A DNA stretch of 64,000 nucleotides from Leptospira congkakensis. GTDB lineage: Bacteria > Spirochaetota > Leptospiria > Leptospirales > Leptospiraceae. The stretch spans positions 434,001 to 498,000 of the forward strand of contig NZ_RQGQ01000004.1 of assembly GCF_004770265.1 (NCBI RefSeq), written 5' to 3'. Below, in pieces: positions 8,541 through 17,736 of the stretch; positions within the stretch are counted from its first letter, which is position 1; each line of letters opens with the position of its first letter. Below the pieces are notes generated by a model. The model saw nothing but the letters and a program-made list of their open reading frames with translations. It searched no databases and had not been told where the DNA came from. A program made the position numbers and the translations under genes.

Positions 8541-10123
8541 TTGATTACCTGATTCTTTGAATGGTTGAGAGCTTTGGAAACTAATAGATAGATGAATCCA
8601 TAAATGATAAAAAGACCAATCACAACCGAACGGGCAACCACCGCCTTTGTTTTGGCATCTTCAACATTTTCTCCTTTGTTTTCCGCAAGGAGACCCATCA
8701 CTTCTGGATTCATTTTATCTAAATATTCCGGTAAGTTCATATAACAAAAGGACACAAAGATAAATAACAAAAACCAAGGAGTGATGTATTTCAAAACAAA
8801 TCGAATGGATCTAGGAAAAGGAATGAGACTTCCTTCGTTGGCATCCTTCACACCTCGATCCACACCAATCTTAAATACAAATATAAAAATCTGGATGGAT
8901 GCCAAAATATAGATCATAATGGTTCCGATATAAAAATCGGCAATGTCAAGGGCAGCAAAGTCTTTGTTGAAGTAAATGATAGGAAGGCAGAGAAAAAAGG
9001 TAAAAAGAAATAAAAGTAGGGATGACTTCCGTCTACCAACATGAAATCCCTCTTCTAAAAATAAAATTCCAGGTTGTAACATAGTAACGGAAGAGGTGAT
9101 CGCAGCAAGAAACAATACTAGAAACCAGAGTCCACCAAAAAAAGCACCTCCCGGCATCATTCCAAAAACGGAAGGTAAAGCAATAAATCCCATACCAAAA
9201 GTTCCAAAAGAAGTGGCCTGCATTCCTAAAAATAAAAATGCAACTGGAATTGTGATCATTCCACCAAACACTACTTCTGCGAATTCATTCAAAGAAGCAG
9301 ATGAGAGACTTGATAAAACAACATCGTCTTTTTTCTTTAAAAAACTAGAAAACACGAGAGCAATCCCAAAACCAGTGGATAAAGAAAAGAAAATTTGTCC
9401 TGCTGCGTTGATCCATACTTTAGGTTGGGTCAGTTTTGACCAATCAGGGTTCCACATTACAGCAAGGCCGGATTCAATTCCAGGAATGGTAAGTACTCGG
9501 ACAAGGATGATGGTGGCACAAATTCCCATAAGGGGCATTGCAATTTTTGCAAACGCTTCTAGTCCTTTGGAAAGACCACGATAAACGAGTAAAAAGTTAA
9601 ACAATACACAGAGGATAAAAAATACAATGATAGGAGACTGGAAACTGGATCCATTGGCTTCGGCTCCCGTTAGATGCATAAAAAAAGTGGAAGCTTGTTT
9701 CGTCATCTCGTCTTGCGTGGAACCATCAAGAGACATTTGCCCCGTAAGAAAGTAATAAGCATAAGCCAAACACCAGGATTCTATAAATACATAGTATACA
9801 TAGATCATCACAGGAATCATCACACCGATGGTTCCCGAAAGTTTGAGAGGAAATCCTTTTAGATACTCTCGAAAGATAAAGGGAGTGCTATGTCCATGTT
9901 TACCGCCCATTCGCCCCATGGTCCATTCAGCCAAACAAACAGGGATTCCAAGAATGAGGAAACTAATGATGTAAGGAACCATAAAGGCACCCCCACCATT
10001 TTGTGCGGCTTGGCCCGGAAACCGTAAAAAATTTCCAAGTCCGATGGCACCACTAGCCACAGCCAAAATCAAACCGATACGACTGGCCCAGCCTTCTTGG
10101 TGTTCCGCTTGTCTCTTTTCCAT
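8537..10123 (-). CDS. Sodium:neurotransmitter symporter (NSS/SNF) family transporter
   Basis: 528-aa inner-membrane protein with about 11-12 hydrophobic segments. The N-terminal signature is strong: [20 protein letters not shown] followed by GGGAFMVPY, the unwound TM1 region that binds Na+ and substrate in the LeuT fold. Members import amino acids with sodium; the substrate here cannot be read from sequence. The C-terminal part ends with two more helices. The 39-aa membrane ORF is coupled directly downstream, as in MetP-MetS pairs. There is no obvious Shine-Dalgarno sequence before the ATG at 10123. Confidence 0.93.
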   Translation of the reverse strand: MEKRQAEHQEGWASRIGLILAVASGAIGLGNFLRFPGQAAQNGGGAFMVPYIISFLILGIPVCLAEWTMGRMGGKHGHSTPFIFREYLKGFPLKLSGTIGVMIPVMIYVYYVFIESWCLAYAYYFLTGQMSLDGSTQDEMTKQASTFFMHLTGAEANGSSFQSPIIVFFILCVLFNFLLVYRGLSKGLEAFAKIAMPLMGICATIILVRVLTIPGIESGLAVMWNPDWSKLTQPKVWINAAGQIFFSLSTGFGIALVFSSFLKKKDDVVLSSLSSASLNEFAEVVFGGMITIPVAFLFLGMQATSFGTFGMGFIALPSVFGMMPGGAFFGGLWFLVLFLAAITSSVTMLQPGILFLEEGFHVGRRKSSLLLFLFTFFLCLPIIYFNKDFAALDIADFYIGTIMIYILASIQIFIFVFKIGVDRGVKDANEGSLIPFPRSIRFVLKYITPWFLLFIFVSFCYMNLPEYLDKMNPEVMGLLAENKGENVEDAKTKAVVARSVVIGLFIIYGFIYLLVSKALNHSKNQVIK

Positions 10124-10183
10124 CAGGGACTATTGAATGTAGGAGGAATTATGTGACAAAATCTTTTTGCAGAGAAGAGAGAA

Positions 10184-10214
10184 AAAGCTAGGGCCCGTCT
10201 TTGAGCCCAGCTTT
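10184..10214 (-). terminator. Intrinsic terminator after the HTH regulator gene
   Basis: On the minus strand AAAGCT-GGGC pairs with GCCC-(T)-AGCTTT around a 10-nt loop, giving a 10-bp stem with one bulged base. A run of five T follows. It lies just past the stop of the double-HTH gene (10228), so it should separate that gene from the symporter operon. Confidence 0.7.
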
Positions 10215-10227
10215 GGTATTTTTCAAA

Positions 10228-10641
10228 TTAGCCGAGAAATAGCTCTTTTTTTTCCATTTTCAGAACTTTGGAGACCAGATTCTTAAAATCTTCCGGTGGT
10301 TCCAAAAGTCCAAGTTCTACTTTTGACAAAAACGGAGTGGAAACCTTCAATTTCTTAGCGAAATCGTATTGTTTGATTCCTAACTCACGTCTGACAGCCC
10401 AAAGTTTGTTTTTCAATCCGTTGGAAAACTCAGGATAGATGTCTTCCACAGCGCTTTCATTGAAAAGCTTATCAACAGAGGTTTTGAGATACTTTGCACA
10501 AGACGACTTGAATTTTTCAGTCGGATCTTGGGCTCCAGTCTCAATTTTGGATAGGTAACTTGGAGAAACTCCCAGCGCCCTTGCCATATCGTACTGTTTG
10601 ATACCTCTCTTCTTTCGAAGCATGTAAATGTGATTGTTCAT
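10228..10641 (-). CDS. Tandem double HTH (XRE/Cro-type) transcriptional regulator
   Basis: 137-aa protein made of two homologous Cro/C1-type HTH domains. Domain 1 (about 7-63) contains RGIKQYDMARALGVSPSYLSK. Domain 2 (about 79-134) contains LGIKQYDFAKKLKVSTPFLSK. Both carry the same GIKQYD start, so they probably arose by internal duplication. There is no sensor or dimerisation domain; two linked HTHs could bind both arms of a dyad as one chain. The ATG at 10641 has a strong GGGGGG Shine-Dalgarno. The upstream region holds a matching inverted repeat, which points to autoregulation. The targets are otherwise unknown. Confidence 0.9.
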   Translation of the reverse strand: MNNHIYMLRKKRGIKQYDMARALGVSPSYLSKIETGAQDPTEKFKSSCAKYLKTSVDKLFNESAVEDIYPEFSNGLKNKLWAVRRELGIKQYDFAKKLKVSTPFLSKVELGLLEPPEDFKNLVSKVLKMEKKELFLG

Positions 10642-10660
10642 TTATCCCCCCTAACAGTCA

Positions 10661-10712
10661 AAATATGTCAAATATGGCATAATTCAATAAAAAAATTTTG
10701 CCATATTGTAAA
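10661..10712 (-). promoter_or_regulatory. Candidate operator and promoter of the double-HTH gene
   Basis: An inverted repeat AATATGGCA (10671-10679) / TGCCATATT (10699-10707) with a 19-nt spacer lies 30 nt upstream of the HTH start. A third, imperfect copy AAATATGTCA (10661-10670) abuts the proximal arm. On the minus strand TTTACA (10707-10712) and TATTGA (10684-10689) are 17 nt apart and could be -35 and -10 elements. In that case the repeats overlap the promoter, as expected for autorepression. The promoter elements are weak matches; the repeat is exact. Confidence 0.55.
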
Positions 10713-10723
10713 ACCTACAAAAG

Positions 10724-12241
10724 CTATAATGTAACTTCTTTTAAACGATCTGCAGCAATGACCAAGTTGTAAGTGGTCTTTAAACCGGAAACTTTTTGCT
10801 CAATAAATGAATTCCTTTGTGCACCTTCCATTTCCGATTTGATTCGTTCACGAACAGCTGCATATGGCTTTGGAATTCGATTCTGTGGGTTTTTTGGATC
10901 TTGGTCTGCATAAGCATACAATTTTCCTGCTTCGTAAGCATCTCTCATTTGAGTTTCCGTAACGGTAACAGGGATGGCTTTGATTTCATCTTGTAGCGAT
11001 TTTAACGCCAAAGAAACTTTCATTTTATCCATTTGCATCAAATATCCAATTTCTGATCCCACATCTTGTACTTCATCAGAAGTTTCTGCAATTTTTCCTT
11101 GGAGGATAGTGGATTGGAATAAATTGAGCATGTCCCAAGTTTTAGATTTTTCATCTTTGTATTCTTGTTTTAGAATATTAGGAATGGCTTCAAAATCAGC
11201 AGTCAAATCTTTCCAAGTGTAGTTTTTTCCTTCACGATTGGAATACAATGCATAGTCAGGAGTAAAAATCTTTGGATCGATATCGGTAGGGCCAGTAAAA
11301 CGAGGTAAATTTACTACAGTAATTCCACTATTTTCAGTAATTCGTTTTAATTCTTTTTGGTAAAGGCCTTGTTCATACTCTTTCATTGTATGAGAAGCAA
11401 ATTGATTGGCTTTATCTGCCGACTCTCCATCAGTGAAGTAGGCTACAGAAGCTTTTGTATCTGCATCGTCATGTGTTTTACCGTATTCAGTAGCTTCATT
11501 TTTGAATTCATCAAAAATAGATGTGAAATATTTTTTTAGTCTTTCTGGGTGGACTTTTTCAGTTCCAGTAGAACGAACCACATAAGCAATCCTTCCTTCG
11601 CCAGCTTTTGCATACGAAATAAATGTTCCTTTTTTTGCCTTTCTCACTTCGGTTAAAATATCTTCCAGAGGAGTTTCTGCGCAATTTGTACAAAAAGGTT
11701 CTAATTTTCCAGCAATCGGTTTTCTTGTGACATCTTCCGTTACTTTTGCAATTTCTTCGGCAATTTCTTTATTGGAAAGGGAATTTAGTTTTGTTGCTAA
11801 CTCTTCTGCTTTTTTCAAATTACTTGCTTCATCTTCGCCACGAACAAGCGCTAGTTGAAGGTTTACAAATTCTAATGGTTTTTCTTTTAAACCATTTTTT
11901 ACATACTCACGCATATAAACGTTTAGTTTCAAAAACTGATTCACCAATGTTTCAATTTTTTGAACATCTGCTTCTGCAACTTTTTTAGATGAGATAGCAT
12001 CTTTCAGTAGGATTTTTTCTAAAGCGATACTTTCTAATATTTTTGCTTGGATATCAGCTGTGATGGGTTGTGGTTCCGTGTTGCCTCGTTTCGAAGCTTC
12101 AATCACGAAGTTCATTTCCCTGCGAGTAACAGTTCCACCATCAAAGGTTGCAAGGATTTCAGAATCCTTAGAGCAATTGAGAAGTGGTACGAGTATCAAA
12201 CTGAGTATGGTAACTCGAGTCAGAAGTTTGTTTAGATTCAT
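10724..12241 (-). CDS. SurA/parvulin-like lipoprotein
   Basis: 505 aa with a lipoprotein signal peptide ending LVPLLNC, giving Cys23-24 as lipidation site, so it is anchored in a membrane facing the periplasm. The start of the mature part (ILATFDGGTVTRREMNFVIE) is the typical N-terminal segment of SurA_N/PpiC-type peptidyl-prolyl isomerases and chaperones. A central region with KKGTFISYAKAGEGRIAYVV is compatible with a degenerate rotamase domain, and the rest is helical. A role in outer-membrane or periplasmic protein folding is inferred. It follows the coiled-coil gene and precedes the HTH gene. Confidence 0.75.
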   Translation of the reverse strand: MNLNKLLTRVTILSLILVPLLNCSKDSEILATFDGGTVTRREMNFVIEASKRGNTEPQPITADIQAKILESIALEKILLKDAISSKKVAEADVQKIETLVNQFLKLNVYMREYVKNGLKEKPLEFVNLQLALVRGEDEASNLKKAEELATKLNSLSNKEIAEEIAKVTEDVTRKPIAGKLEPFCTNCAETPLEDILTEVRKAKKGTFISYAKAGEGRIAYVVRSTGTEKVHPERLKKYFTSIFDEFKNEATEYGKTHDDADTKASVAYFTDGESADKANQFASHTMKEYEQGLYQKELKRITENSGITVVNLPRFTGPTDIDPKIFTPDYALYSNREGKNYTWKDLTADFEAIPNILKQEYKDEKSKTWDMLNLFQSTILQGKIAETSDEVQDVGSEIGYLMQMDKMKVSLALKSLQDEIKAIPVTVTETQMRDAYEAGKLYAYADQDPKNPQNRIPKPYAAVRERIKSEMEGAQRNSFIEQKVSGLKTTYNLVIAADRLKEVTL

Positions 12242-12270
12242 TGGATTTCCTTGTCTATTTTCAGTATTCT

Positions 12271-12570
12271 TTAATATTTGCGGACCGGTTTTTCCGGCTT
12301 TTTTGGTTCCGATACAGATGGGGGAGTTTGTACCGGTTTTTCAGAAACAATAGCAGATTTTTTGGGCAAAGGTTCTGATCTAGAAACATTCAATTTGAGG
12401 ATCTCTGATTTTTGATCTTCTAATTTACTCATTTCCGATAAAAACGTTTCTTTGAGAATGGGCGAATATTCCCTATCGGAAGCCAGACGGTCGGTCAATT
12501 TTTTCAATTCGACGACATCTCGATCCACTTCTTCTAGTTTTTTGTATAAATGGGCAACAGTTACCTTCAA
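12271..12570 (-). CDS. Small coiled-coil protein with Pro/Lys-rich tail
   Basis: 99 aa; I do not recognise a family. Residues 5-60 are highly charged with heptad-like spacing (KKLEEVDRDVVELKKLTDRL), predicting a coiled coil. The C-terminal 35 residues are rich in Pro, Lys, Ser and Val and probably disordered. The start is a TTG at 12570, chosen because GGAAGGAG lies 6-8 nt upstream and no ATG is available. It is the first gene before the SurA-like lipoprotein and divergent from the STAS gene. Confidence 0.65.
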   Translation of the reverse strand: MKVTVAHLYKKLEEVDRDVVELKKLTDRLASDREYSPILKETFLSEMSKLEDQKSEILKLNVSRSEPLPKKSAIVSEKPVQTPPSVSEPKKPEKPVRKY

Positions 12571-12643
12571 ACACCACTCCTTCCAAAAGTTTTATTTACT
12601 TGCAATAGAGTGCAAGAATGAAATAAGAAAAATAACAAATTTT

Positions 12644-13000
12644 ATGAGCCTAGACGATTTAGTAGTTTCCACTGAAAAAATAGATACTGTGTATGTGACC
12701 AAATTACAGGGAAATCTAAATAACTTTACTGCCGAAAAGTGCATCAAATCGATTCTCAATTCCTTAAAACATGGATCGGTCATTTTGGATCTGGAAGAGT
12801 TGAATATGGTAACTACCCAAGGAATCATCGCTTTCAAAACCATCAGCGAAGAAGCCTTCCTGCACAAACATAAAATCATCTTAATCAATCTCCCGTTAAG
12901 TGTTAGGCAAGCATTTTTAATGGCAGGGGTTCGTAATTTATTTCCCATCGCTAACAATGAAGAGGCAGCATTTAAAATGGCCTCAAGACCCAGTAGGTAA
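12644..13000 (+). CDS. STAS-domain protein (anti-sigma factor antagonist-like)
   Basis: 118 aa from the ATG at 12644; the reading frame is open further upstream, but that part overlaps the divergent coiled-coil gene and does not look like protein. It is a single STAS domain of the SpoIIAA type: SVILDLEELNMVTTQGIIAF corresponds to the strand-loop-helix that bears the phosphorylated Ser/Thr in partner-switching proteins. Here two threonines occupy that loop. Leptospira uses many such proteins in RsbW/RsbU-type switches, but no kinase or phosphatase partner is adjacent. It is followed 3 nt later by the lipid-kinase-like gene. Confidence 0.82.
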   Translation: MSLDDLVVSTEKIDTVYVTKLQGNLNNFTAEKCIKSILNSLKHGSVILDLEELNMVTTQGIIAFKTISEEAFLHKHKIILINLPLSVRQAFLMAGVRNLFPIANNEEAAFKMASRPSR

Positions 13001-13003
13001 ACC

Positions 13004-13753
13004 GTGAATTCAGGATTTAATTTTTTTCGTAAAATTTGGCATGTACTCGGGCTCATCATTCCCGTGACTCTTTTTTTTGATCCCTTTAAGGATTCCTTCG
13101 GTCTTGTCTTTGCAACTCGGGCCATCCTGGTTTCCTTACTTGGAATCCTCCTTGTTAGTTTATTAATTTTGGAATTTGTAAGACTGAATCACTCCGGTTT
13201 TGAAAATTTCTTTTACAAGTATTTTGGGTTCTTAATGAAAGAGTCTGAAAGAAAACGATTCAACGGAACCGTTCCTTATTTTTTTGCGAACTTCCTAGTT
13301 GTTTTGTTTTTCCCTGCCGAAGTTGCGATTCTTGCCATTTTGTTTTTAGTGATTGGGGATCCCTTTGCGGCTTATGTAGGAAGTAAGTATGGAAAACATA
13401 GATTTTATAATGGAAAATCACTCGAGGGAATCATAGGGTTTTTAGTTCCCGCATTTTTGTTTTCTATTCTAGCACTTTTTCTCATTACCAAATCCCAACC
13501 AGGAAGTTTCCTTGCGGTTCTTGATAACCAAGGAGCCATTCTCTGGACTCCCATTTATCTTATGTTCTTTTCTGTGGTCTCGGCTTGTGTGACTGAGTTT
13601 TTTGCAAATACAACGGCTAAGGGACTTGTGGATGATAACCTTCTCATTCCAATTGTAGGGGCAGTGGTTCTATCGGTTTTATCCTTATTGTATTTGGATT
13701 ATACACCAATGGATTTTTTCTTCGACCCAAAGGCTCTTTACATTCAAAAATAA
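13004..13753 (+). CDS. CTP-dependent diacylglycerol/dolichol kinase-like membrane protein
   Basis: 249-aa polytopic membrane protein of the SEC59/DGK1/CDP-DAG synthase-related family. The nucleotide-binding signature is IGDPFAAYVGSKYGKHRF followed by GKSLEG, matching the family pattern GDxxAxxxGxxxGxxxx-GKSxEG. It has about 6-7 helices. The GTG start at 13004 is three bases past the STAS gene stop. The likely activity is CTP-dependent phosphorylation of a lipid alcohol (diacylglycerol, dolichol or polyprenol-like); the substrate is inferred only from family. Confidence 0.8.
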   Translation: MNSGFNFFRKIWHVLGLIIPVTLFFDPFKDSFGLVFATRAILVSLLGILLVSLLILEFVRLNHSGFENFFYKYFGFLMKESERKRFNGTVPYFFANFLVVLFFPAEVAILAILFLVIGDPFAAYVGSKYGKHRFYNGKSLEGIIGFLVPAFLFSILALFLITKSQPGSFLAVLDNQGAILWTPIYLMFFSVVSACVTEFFANTTAKGLVDDNLLIPIVGAVVLSVLSLLYLDYTPMDFFFDPKALYIQK

Positions 13754-13838
13754 GTTCAGAATCCAATGGCTTTCCGTGATACAAAAACGGGGGCCATTCA
13801 AAACTTAAATCATCCTTTTAGCCAAAAACAAAGAAGGG

Positions 13839-14429
13839 TTATTTCCAGCGTAGTTCAACAGTTCTCTGTTTGGTGATCATATCCATTCCAGGAACAACCA
13901 CTTTGTATTCTAAGGAAATGGGACCAAGTACTTCTAACTGAAAAGGTAACTTTTCGATTCCTTTATGACGGAACTCCTCTTTCAAAAGGGCTCCTAAATA
14001 GTGAAAGGACACAACTACATTGTTTTGGAATAAATTCCCTTCCATCCGCTCCGATGAATTTCCATATATCAAATAGGCTACGTAACCAGAACGAAAAGCC
14101 TCCTTTCCCAATCCATTATAAGGTTTGGAAAGTACCAATCGAAACCCAGGTGTTTCTCTTGCTGTAAAATACAAAAAATTTCCAAAATCTTCGTAGGAAG
14201 GATTTTCTTTTTTAAATAAATTTTTATCCAGATAAACTATATCTTTTTCTGTTTTTGGTTCTGTACAATCTAAAGGTTCATTAAAATTATCACAGAATTG
14301 AAATGGATCAGCGGTTGTCTTCGAACAGTTACAAATAGATAGTCCCAAACCCATAACTAAACTAATTACAGTGAAAATCTTAGAGGTTTGATTTACAGCC
14401 CAATTAAGATTTGAATTTATTGAATTCAT
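13839..14429 (-). CDS. Putative lipoprotein of unknown function
   Basis: 196 aa with an N-terminal hydrophobic segment followed by LGLSICNCSKTT, which holds two candidate lipobox cysteines, so it is probably a lipoprotein. The mature part has no motif I recognise. The start overlaps the DUF4416 gene by 26 nt. It is the last gene of the long leftward run that begins at eno. Between its stop and the convergent lipid-kinase gene are 85 nt without a convincing terminator. Confidence 0.7.
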   Translation of the reverse strand: MNSINSNLNWAVNQTSKIFTVISLVMGLGLSICNCSKTTADPFQFCDNFNEPLDCTEPKTEKDIVYLDKNLFKKENPSYEDFGNFLYFTARETPGFRLVLSKPYNGLGKEAFRSGYVAYLIYGNSSERMEGNLFQNNVVVSFHYLGALLKEEFRHKGIEKLPFQLEVLGPISLEYKVVVPGMDMITKQRTVELRWK

Positions 14430-14937
14430 AGGATTCCCTGAGGGTATTAAAAAAATAACTCACATCTCTTTCTCGGAAATAACTCTGTGTAGAATTTGGA
14501 ACAACCAATTGGCCTCGAGAAAAATGGTAAACTGTTTCCGAATACACACCTTGAAACAAATAACTGCGGTGGAAATCATCCTTTGATTTCGCAATGACTA
14601 TGTTATGCGAAGTTACATAACCAGGGATGAGTAACACACTCTGGTCTTTTTTTTGAAGTAAAGTTTGGAACTCTAAACATTCCTTCTTTTTTTCAACAAG
14701 TTCCTCTCTGTGAATTCTTTGTTTGAAGGAAAGAACTTTTGTAAATCGTCCCGGATAAGCAAATTCCCTTTCTGTTTCATCAGGAGTCCATTTGGGAAGT
14801 AAAACAGATTCATAGAGGATTTTAGAAAACCGTTTCTCCGCCATCGCCTTCAATTCAAAAAGAATGTCTTCTTGTTGGTAAGAAAGAATGACAAAAAACG
14901 AAGCGCCAGGAGGTCTTTCTAAAATCTCTTGCGGCAT
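14404..14937 (-). CDS. DUF4416 family protein
   Basis: 177 aa. The spacing of VILSYQQEDILFELK at the start, FTKVLSFKQRIHREEL in the middle, and LLIPGYVTSHNIVIAKSKDD then FHRSYLFQGVYSETVYHF at the end matches the DUF4416 family (family pattern NxDPGYl..vLaT.K...HRi.l..GiyaEv.L). Family function is unknown. The asparagine-aspartate pair usual before PGY is replaced by L-I here. It sits 3 nt after pmbA in the same run. Confidence 0.75.
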   Translation of the reverse strand: MPQEILERPPGASFFVILSYQQEDILFELKAMAEKRFSKILYESVLLPKWTPDETEREFAYPGRFTKVLSFKQRIHREELVEKKKECLEFQTLLQKKDQSVLLIPGYVTSHNIVIAKSKDDFHRSYLFQGVYSETVYHFSRGQLVVPNSTQSYFRERDVSYFFNTLRESYEFNKFKS

Positions 14938-14940
14938 GGG

Positions 14941-16320
14941 TTACTCTTCAGTCACTCCCGTAATGGTAAATCCATCGAGTAACATATAAGGAACAAAGGA
15001 AGATTCGCCCAGAAGTTCTCCTTCTTTGGAGATTGCTTCGATTTGCTCTAGTGCATCAAATGCATTTCCCACAATTTGTACCTCACGGACCGGGACTTTC
15101 TCTCCATTTTCTAAAAGGTATCCCCCTTTGATCACTCCCGAAAAATCACCGGAGGCTCCATCTTTAGTTCCCGAAATTCGGTTCACAAAAAGAGTTTTTC
15201 CAGGGAGTTTAAAAAACTCATCTTTTGCGGAGGTGCCTGGTGCAATCTGGAGTTGTTTGGAACCACAACCAGGGAGACTTTGGGCTCCACCACTTGCAGA
15301 TCCATTGGATTTCGGAAGGCCGGCTTTTTTAGCTTCGTAAGTATTGTAGAAGTAAGTATTTAAAACTCCCTCTGTCAGGACTGATTTTTTTGAAGTAGGA
15401 AGGCCTTCGCGGTCAAATCCAGTTGACCCCATCAAACCATTGTTTATTGGATCATCCCAAATAGATAGTAAAGAAGAAGCAACTTTTTCACCTAACTTAT
15501 CCGCCATTTTGGATTTTCCTTTGCGGAGACTTGTTCCATTTAAAGAACCAATAAAAAGTCCGAGAAAAAAAGAATACACGGCATCAGGAGGAAGTAAAAC
15601 CTTTCCTTGAAATCCAGAGATGGGTTTGGCATAGAGTGCCCCCATACATTTGTCTCCAAAATTCATAAAGGCTTTTTTCCATAGAGTTTGGAACTGGTTT
15701 TTGTCAAACCCACTGGCAGAATCATAATCAAAACTTCCGACTAAATCTCCATCCACACCCATTCCCATCACCGAAGCAGAAAGTTCAGCACCCAGTTCAT
15801 GGGCCATCACTCCCTTGGAAGAAACGATGAGTTTGTAACCCTTGCTAAGCGAAAAATCTCCCGAGTCAATATTGACCTTGGAATACAAATCATTTCTCCA
15901 ACCAAGAGCCTCTTTCGCAGAATTGACCAAATCCTCAATTCCCAATCTATCTAAGGAATCATCATATTGGTTGAAATGATTCTGAATGGATTCTGGTTCC
16001 GGAAGTCCCAAATCAAAATCTGGAGTGGATTGGCTTTTTGCCAAACTATAGGCTTCTTCAATCGACTGATAGAGGCTAGGGATATGATTGGAGATGATAA
16101 AACCTTGGTTTCCCTCAGTGATCACACGAATTCCAAACATATTTTCTTCGGTCGCCGTACAGTTGTTTAAGTCATTTTTTTCTAAACTGACATCTTCCGA
16201 ATACCCGTAACTGGAATAAATTTCAACTTGGTCGATCCCGTTTGTTTTTGCTTTTTTGACTAAATTAGAAAGTAAATCTTTTTGGTCGTTTAAACGTTTT
16301 TCAATCGAATTACGATCCAT
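14941..16320 (-). CDS. pmbA: TldE/PmbA-family metalloprotease subunit
   Basis: 459-aa member of the TldD/PmbA family, of the TldE type that lacks the metal-binding HExxxH. The N-terminal part resembles the family (IDQVEIYSSYGYSEDVSLEKNDL), and the C-terminal domain contains FVNRISGTKDGASGDFSGVIKGGYL, which matches the conserved SG...sGdFS..v.G..i pattern. With TldD it forms a heterodimeric protease that degrades unfolded or modified peptides. The ATG overlaps the tldD stop by 1 nt, so the two subunits are coupled. Confidence 0.93.
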   Translation of the reverse strand: MDRNSIEKRLNDQKDLLSNLVKKAKTNGIDQVEIYSSYGYSEDVSLEKNDLNNCTATEENMFGIRVITEGNQGFIISNHIPSLYQSIEEAYSLAKSQSTPDFDLGLPEPESIQNHFNQYDDSLDRLGIEDLVNSAKEALGWRNDLYSKVNIDSGDFSLSKGYKLIVSSKGVMAHELGAELSASVMGMGVDGDLVGSFDYDSASGFDKNQFQTLWKKAFMNFGDKCMGALYAKPISGFQGKVLLPPDAVYSFFLGLFIGSLNGTSLRKGKSKMADKLGEKVASSLLSIWDDPINNGLMGSTGFDREGLPTSKKSVLTEGVLNTYFYNTYEAKKAGLPKSNGSASGGAQSLPGCGSKQLQIAPGTSAKDEFFKLPGKTLFVNRISGTKDGASGDFSGVIKGGYLLENGEKVPVREVQIVGNAFDALEQIEAISKEGELLGESSFVPYMLLDGFTITGVTEE

Positions 16321-17705
16321 TATTTACCACCTAATAATACTTTTGTGCGAACATAAGGACCACCGGCATCTACTTTAGCTGGTTGTCCTTTCCCACAATG
16401 TCCCGAACCCAAATCCCATTTGAATTCTTTGGAAACCATATCAACATTTTGTAAAACATCAAAGGCAAGACCGGAAACAGTCACACCTTTCAAAAGATCC
16501 GTGATCTTTCCATTTTGGATACGATACGCTTTTTGAACGGCAAACATAAATTCACCAGTGGCATCTGCTTGCCCATTTTTGGCGCCGTCTAGATAGTATC
16601 CATCTTTTGTATTGGCGATCATTTCTTCTAAACTGGAATCTCCAGGAACGAGGAAAGTGTTACGCATGCGAATGAGGGGAACATCTCCATACTCCCAAGC
16701 CCTTGCGGATCCCGTTGGTGCCACTCCAAATCGTTCGGCTGTTTCTCGGTTGTGGAGGTAAGAGGAAAGGATTCCGTTTTTGATAATGACGGTATTTGTC
16801 GGAATGATTCCTTCATCATCTACAGGAATGGAACCACCAGCTCCTTCGTAGTATTCTGAATATCCTGAGTCGCATAACGTCACTAAGTCGGAACCAACTC
16901 TATGTCCAATTTTTCCTTGGGCCACAGATCCGGATAAAACAAAGTCTGCCTCTACCGTATGCCCAATGGCTTCGTGAACAAGAAGGCCCACAATTGAAGG
17001 AGATAAAATCACAGTGGAGAGGCCGCCGTCAGGTAAAGAACTGGAAAGTAAATCCACAGCTGTTTTGCAGGCCTCATCCGAAATCTCTGTGGGAGATTGG
17101 GAACGAAAAAGACAATCCCATCCGCCAGTCACACCAATGGAATGAGAGCCCGATTCCATCTTTCCATCTTCTTTGGCCACAGCTGACACTCGAAATTCTG
17201 GTCTTACCATACTAAAAAAACTATCTGCTCCATCTGTGGTTACAATGGCTTTCTCTTCATAAATTTCAGAATACCCGCAACCCACGGATTGGAGTTTCGT
17301 CGATTGTTTGGCTGCCGCATTTTGGATGTCGAGGACGAGTTTTAATTTTTCTTCTACGGTTCGGTTACGAAAGTCTTCTATCCCTTTCCCTATAAAATCC
17401 CCAATGGCAAAATTCGCCTTTGGCAAATTCGGAATTTTATCTTTTCGGAGAGCTGAAGATAGGCGAGCCGCTTTTTTGGCCACTTGGATGGCATTTTGAA
17501 TAGAAGATTTTGAAATTTCGCTAGTAGATGCAAAACCCCAAGTTCCCGCTTCCAAAACCCGAACCCCAATTCCCGTTCTTTTGCGAAGTGCAGTGGACTC
17601 GACTCGTCCTCTTTCGGCAAAGAAGGAACGACTTTCTTTATGATGGTATCTTAGTTCTACGAATCCGGACTCTTCGGCTAAACATTCTTTTAATAGGTTT
17701 CGCAT
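16320..17705 (-). CDS. tldD: TldD metalloprotease, catalytic subunit
   Basis: 461 aa. The zinc site HEAIGH (H244, E245, H249, a HExxxH motif) is intact, and a downstream cysteine-containing GSGHCGKGQPAK segment near the C-terminus matches the family. It is the active partner of the PmbA-like protein encoded next. In E. coli the pair processes microcin B17 and trims CcdA; here no RiPP gene is nearby, so a general peptidase role is the safer inference. The gene follows the YheT-like hydrolase after 31 nt. Confidence 0.95.
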   Translation of the reverse strand: MRNLLKECLAEESGFVELRYHHKESRSFFAERGRVESTALRKRTGIGVRVLEAGTWGFASTSEISKSSIQNAIQVAKKAARLSSALRKDKIPNLPKANFAIGDFIGKGIEDFRNRTVEEKLKLVLDIQNAAAKQSTKLQSVGCGYSEIYEEKAIVTTDGADSFFSMVRPEFRVSAVAKEDGKMESGSHSIGVTGGWDCLFRSQSPTEISDEACKTAVDLLSSSLPDGGLSTVILSPSIVGLLVHEAIGHTVEADFVLSGSVAQGKIGHRVGSDLVTLCDSGYSEYYEGAGGSIPVDDEGIIPTNTVIIKNGILSSYLHNRETAERFGVAPTGSARAWEYGDVPLIRMRNTFLVPGDSSLEEMIANTKDGYYLDGAKNGQADATGEFMFAVQKAYRIQNGKITDLLKGVTVSGLAFDVLQNVDMVSKEFKWDLGSGHCGKGQPAKVDAGGPYVRTKVLLGGK

Positions 17706-17736
17706 ACGTCCCTTCCTTATATTTTAATTTCTATGA

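Noticed and set aside
9096..9584. 162-codon open frame antisense to the symporter
   Set aside because: It is a shadow of the hydrophobic symporter coding frame; its composition (many Pro, Lys, Asn) is typical of antisense frames.
13766..13876. 36-codon ORF on the plus strand after the lipid-kinase-like gene
   Set aside because: It runs antisense into the convergent lipoprotein gene, has no Shine-Dalgarno and no recognisable domain, so chance is more likely.
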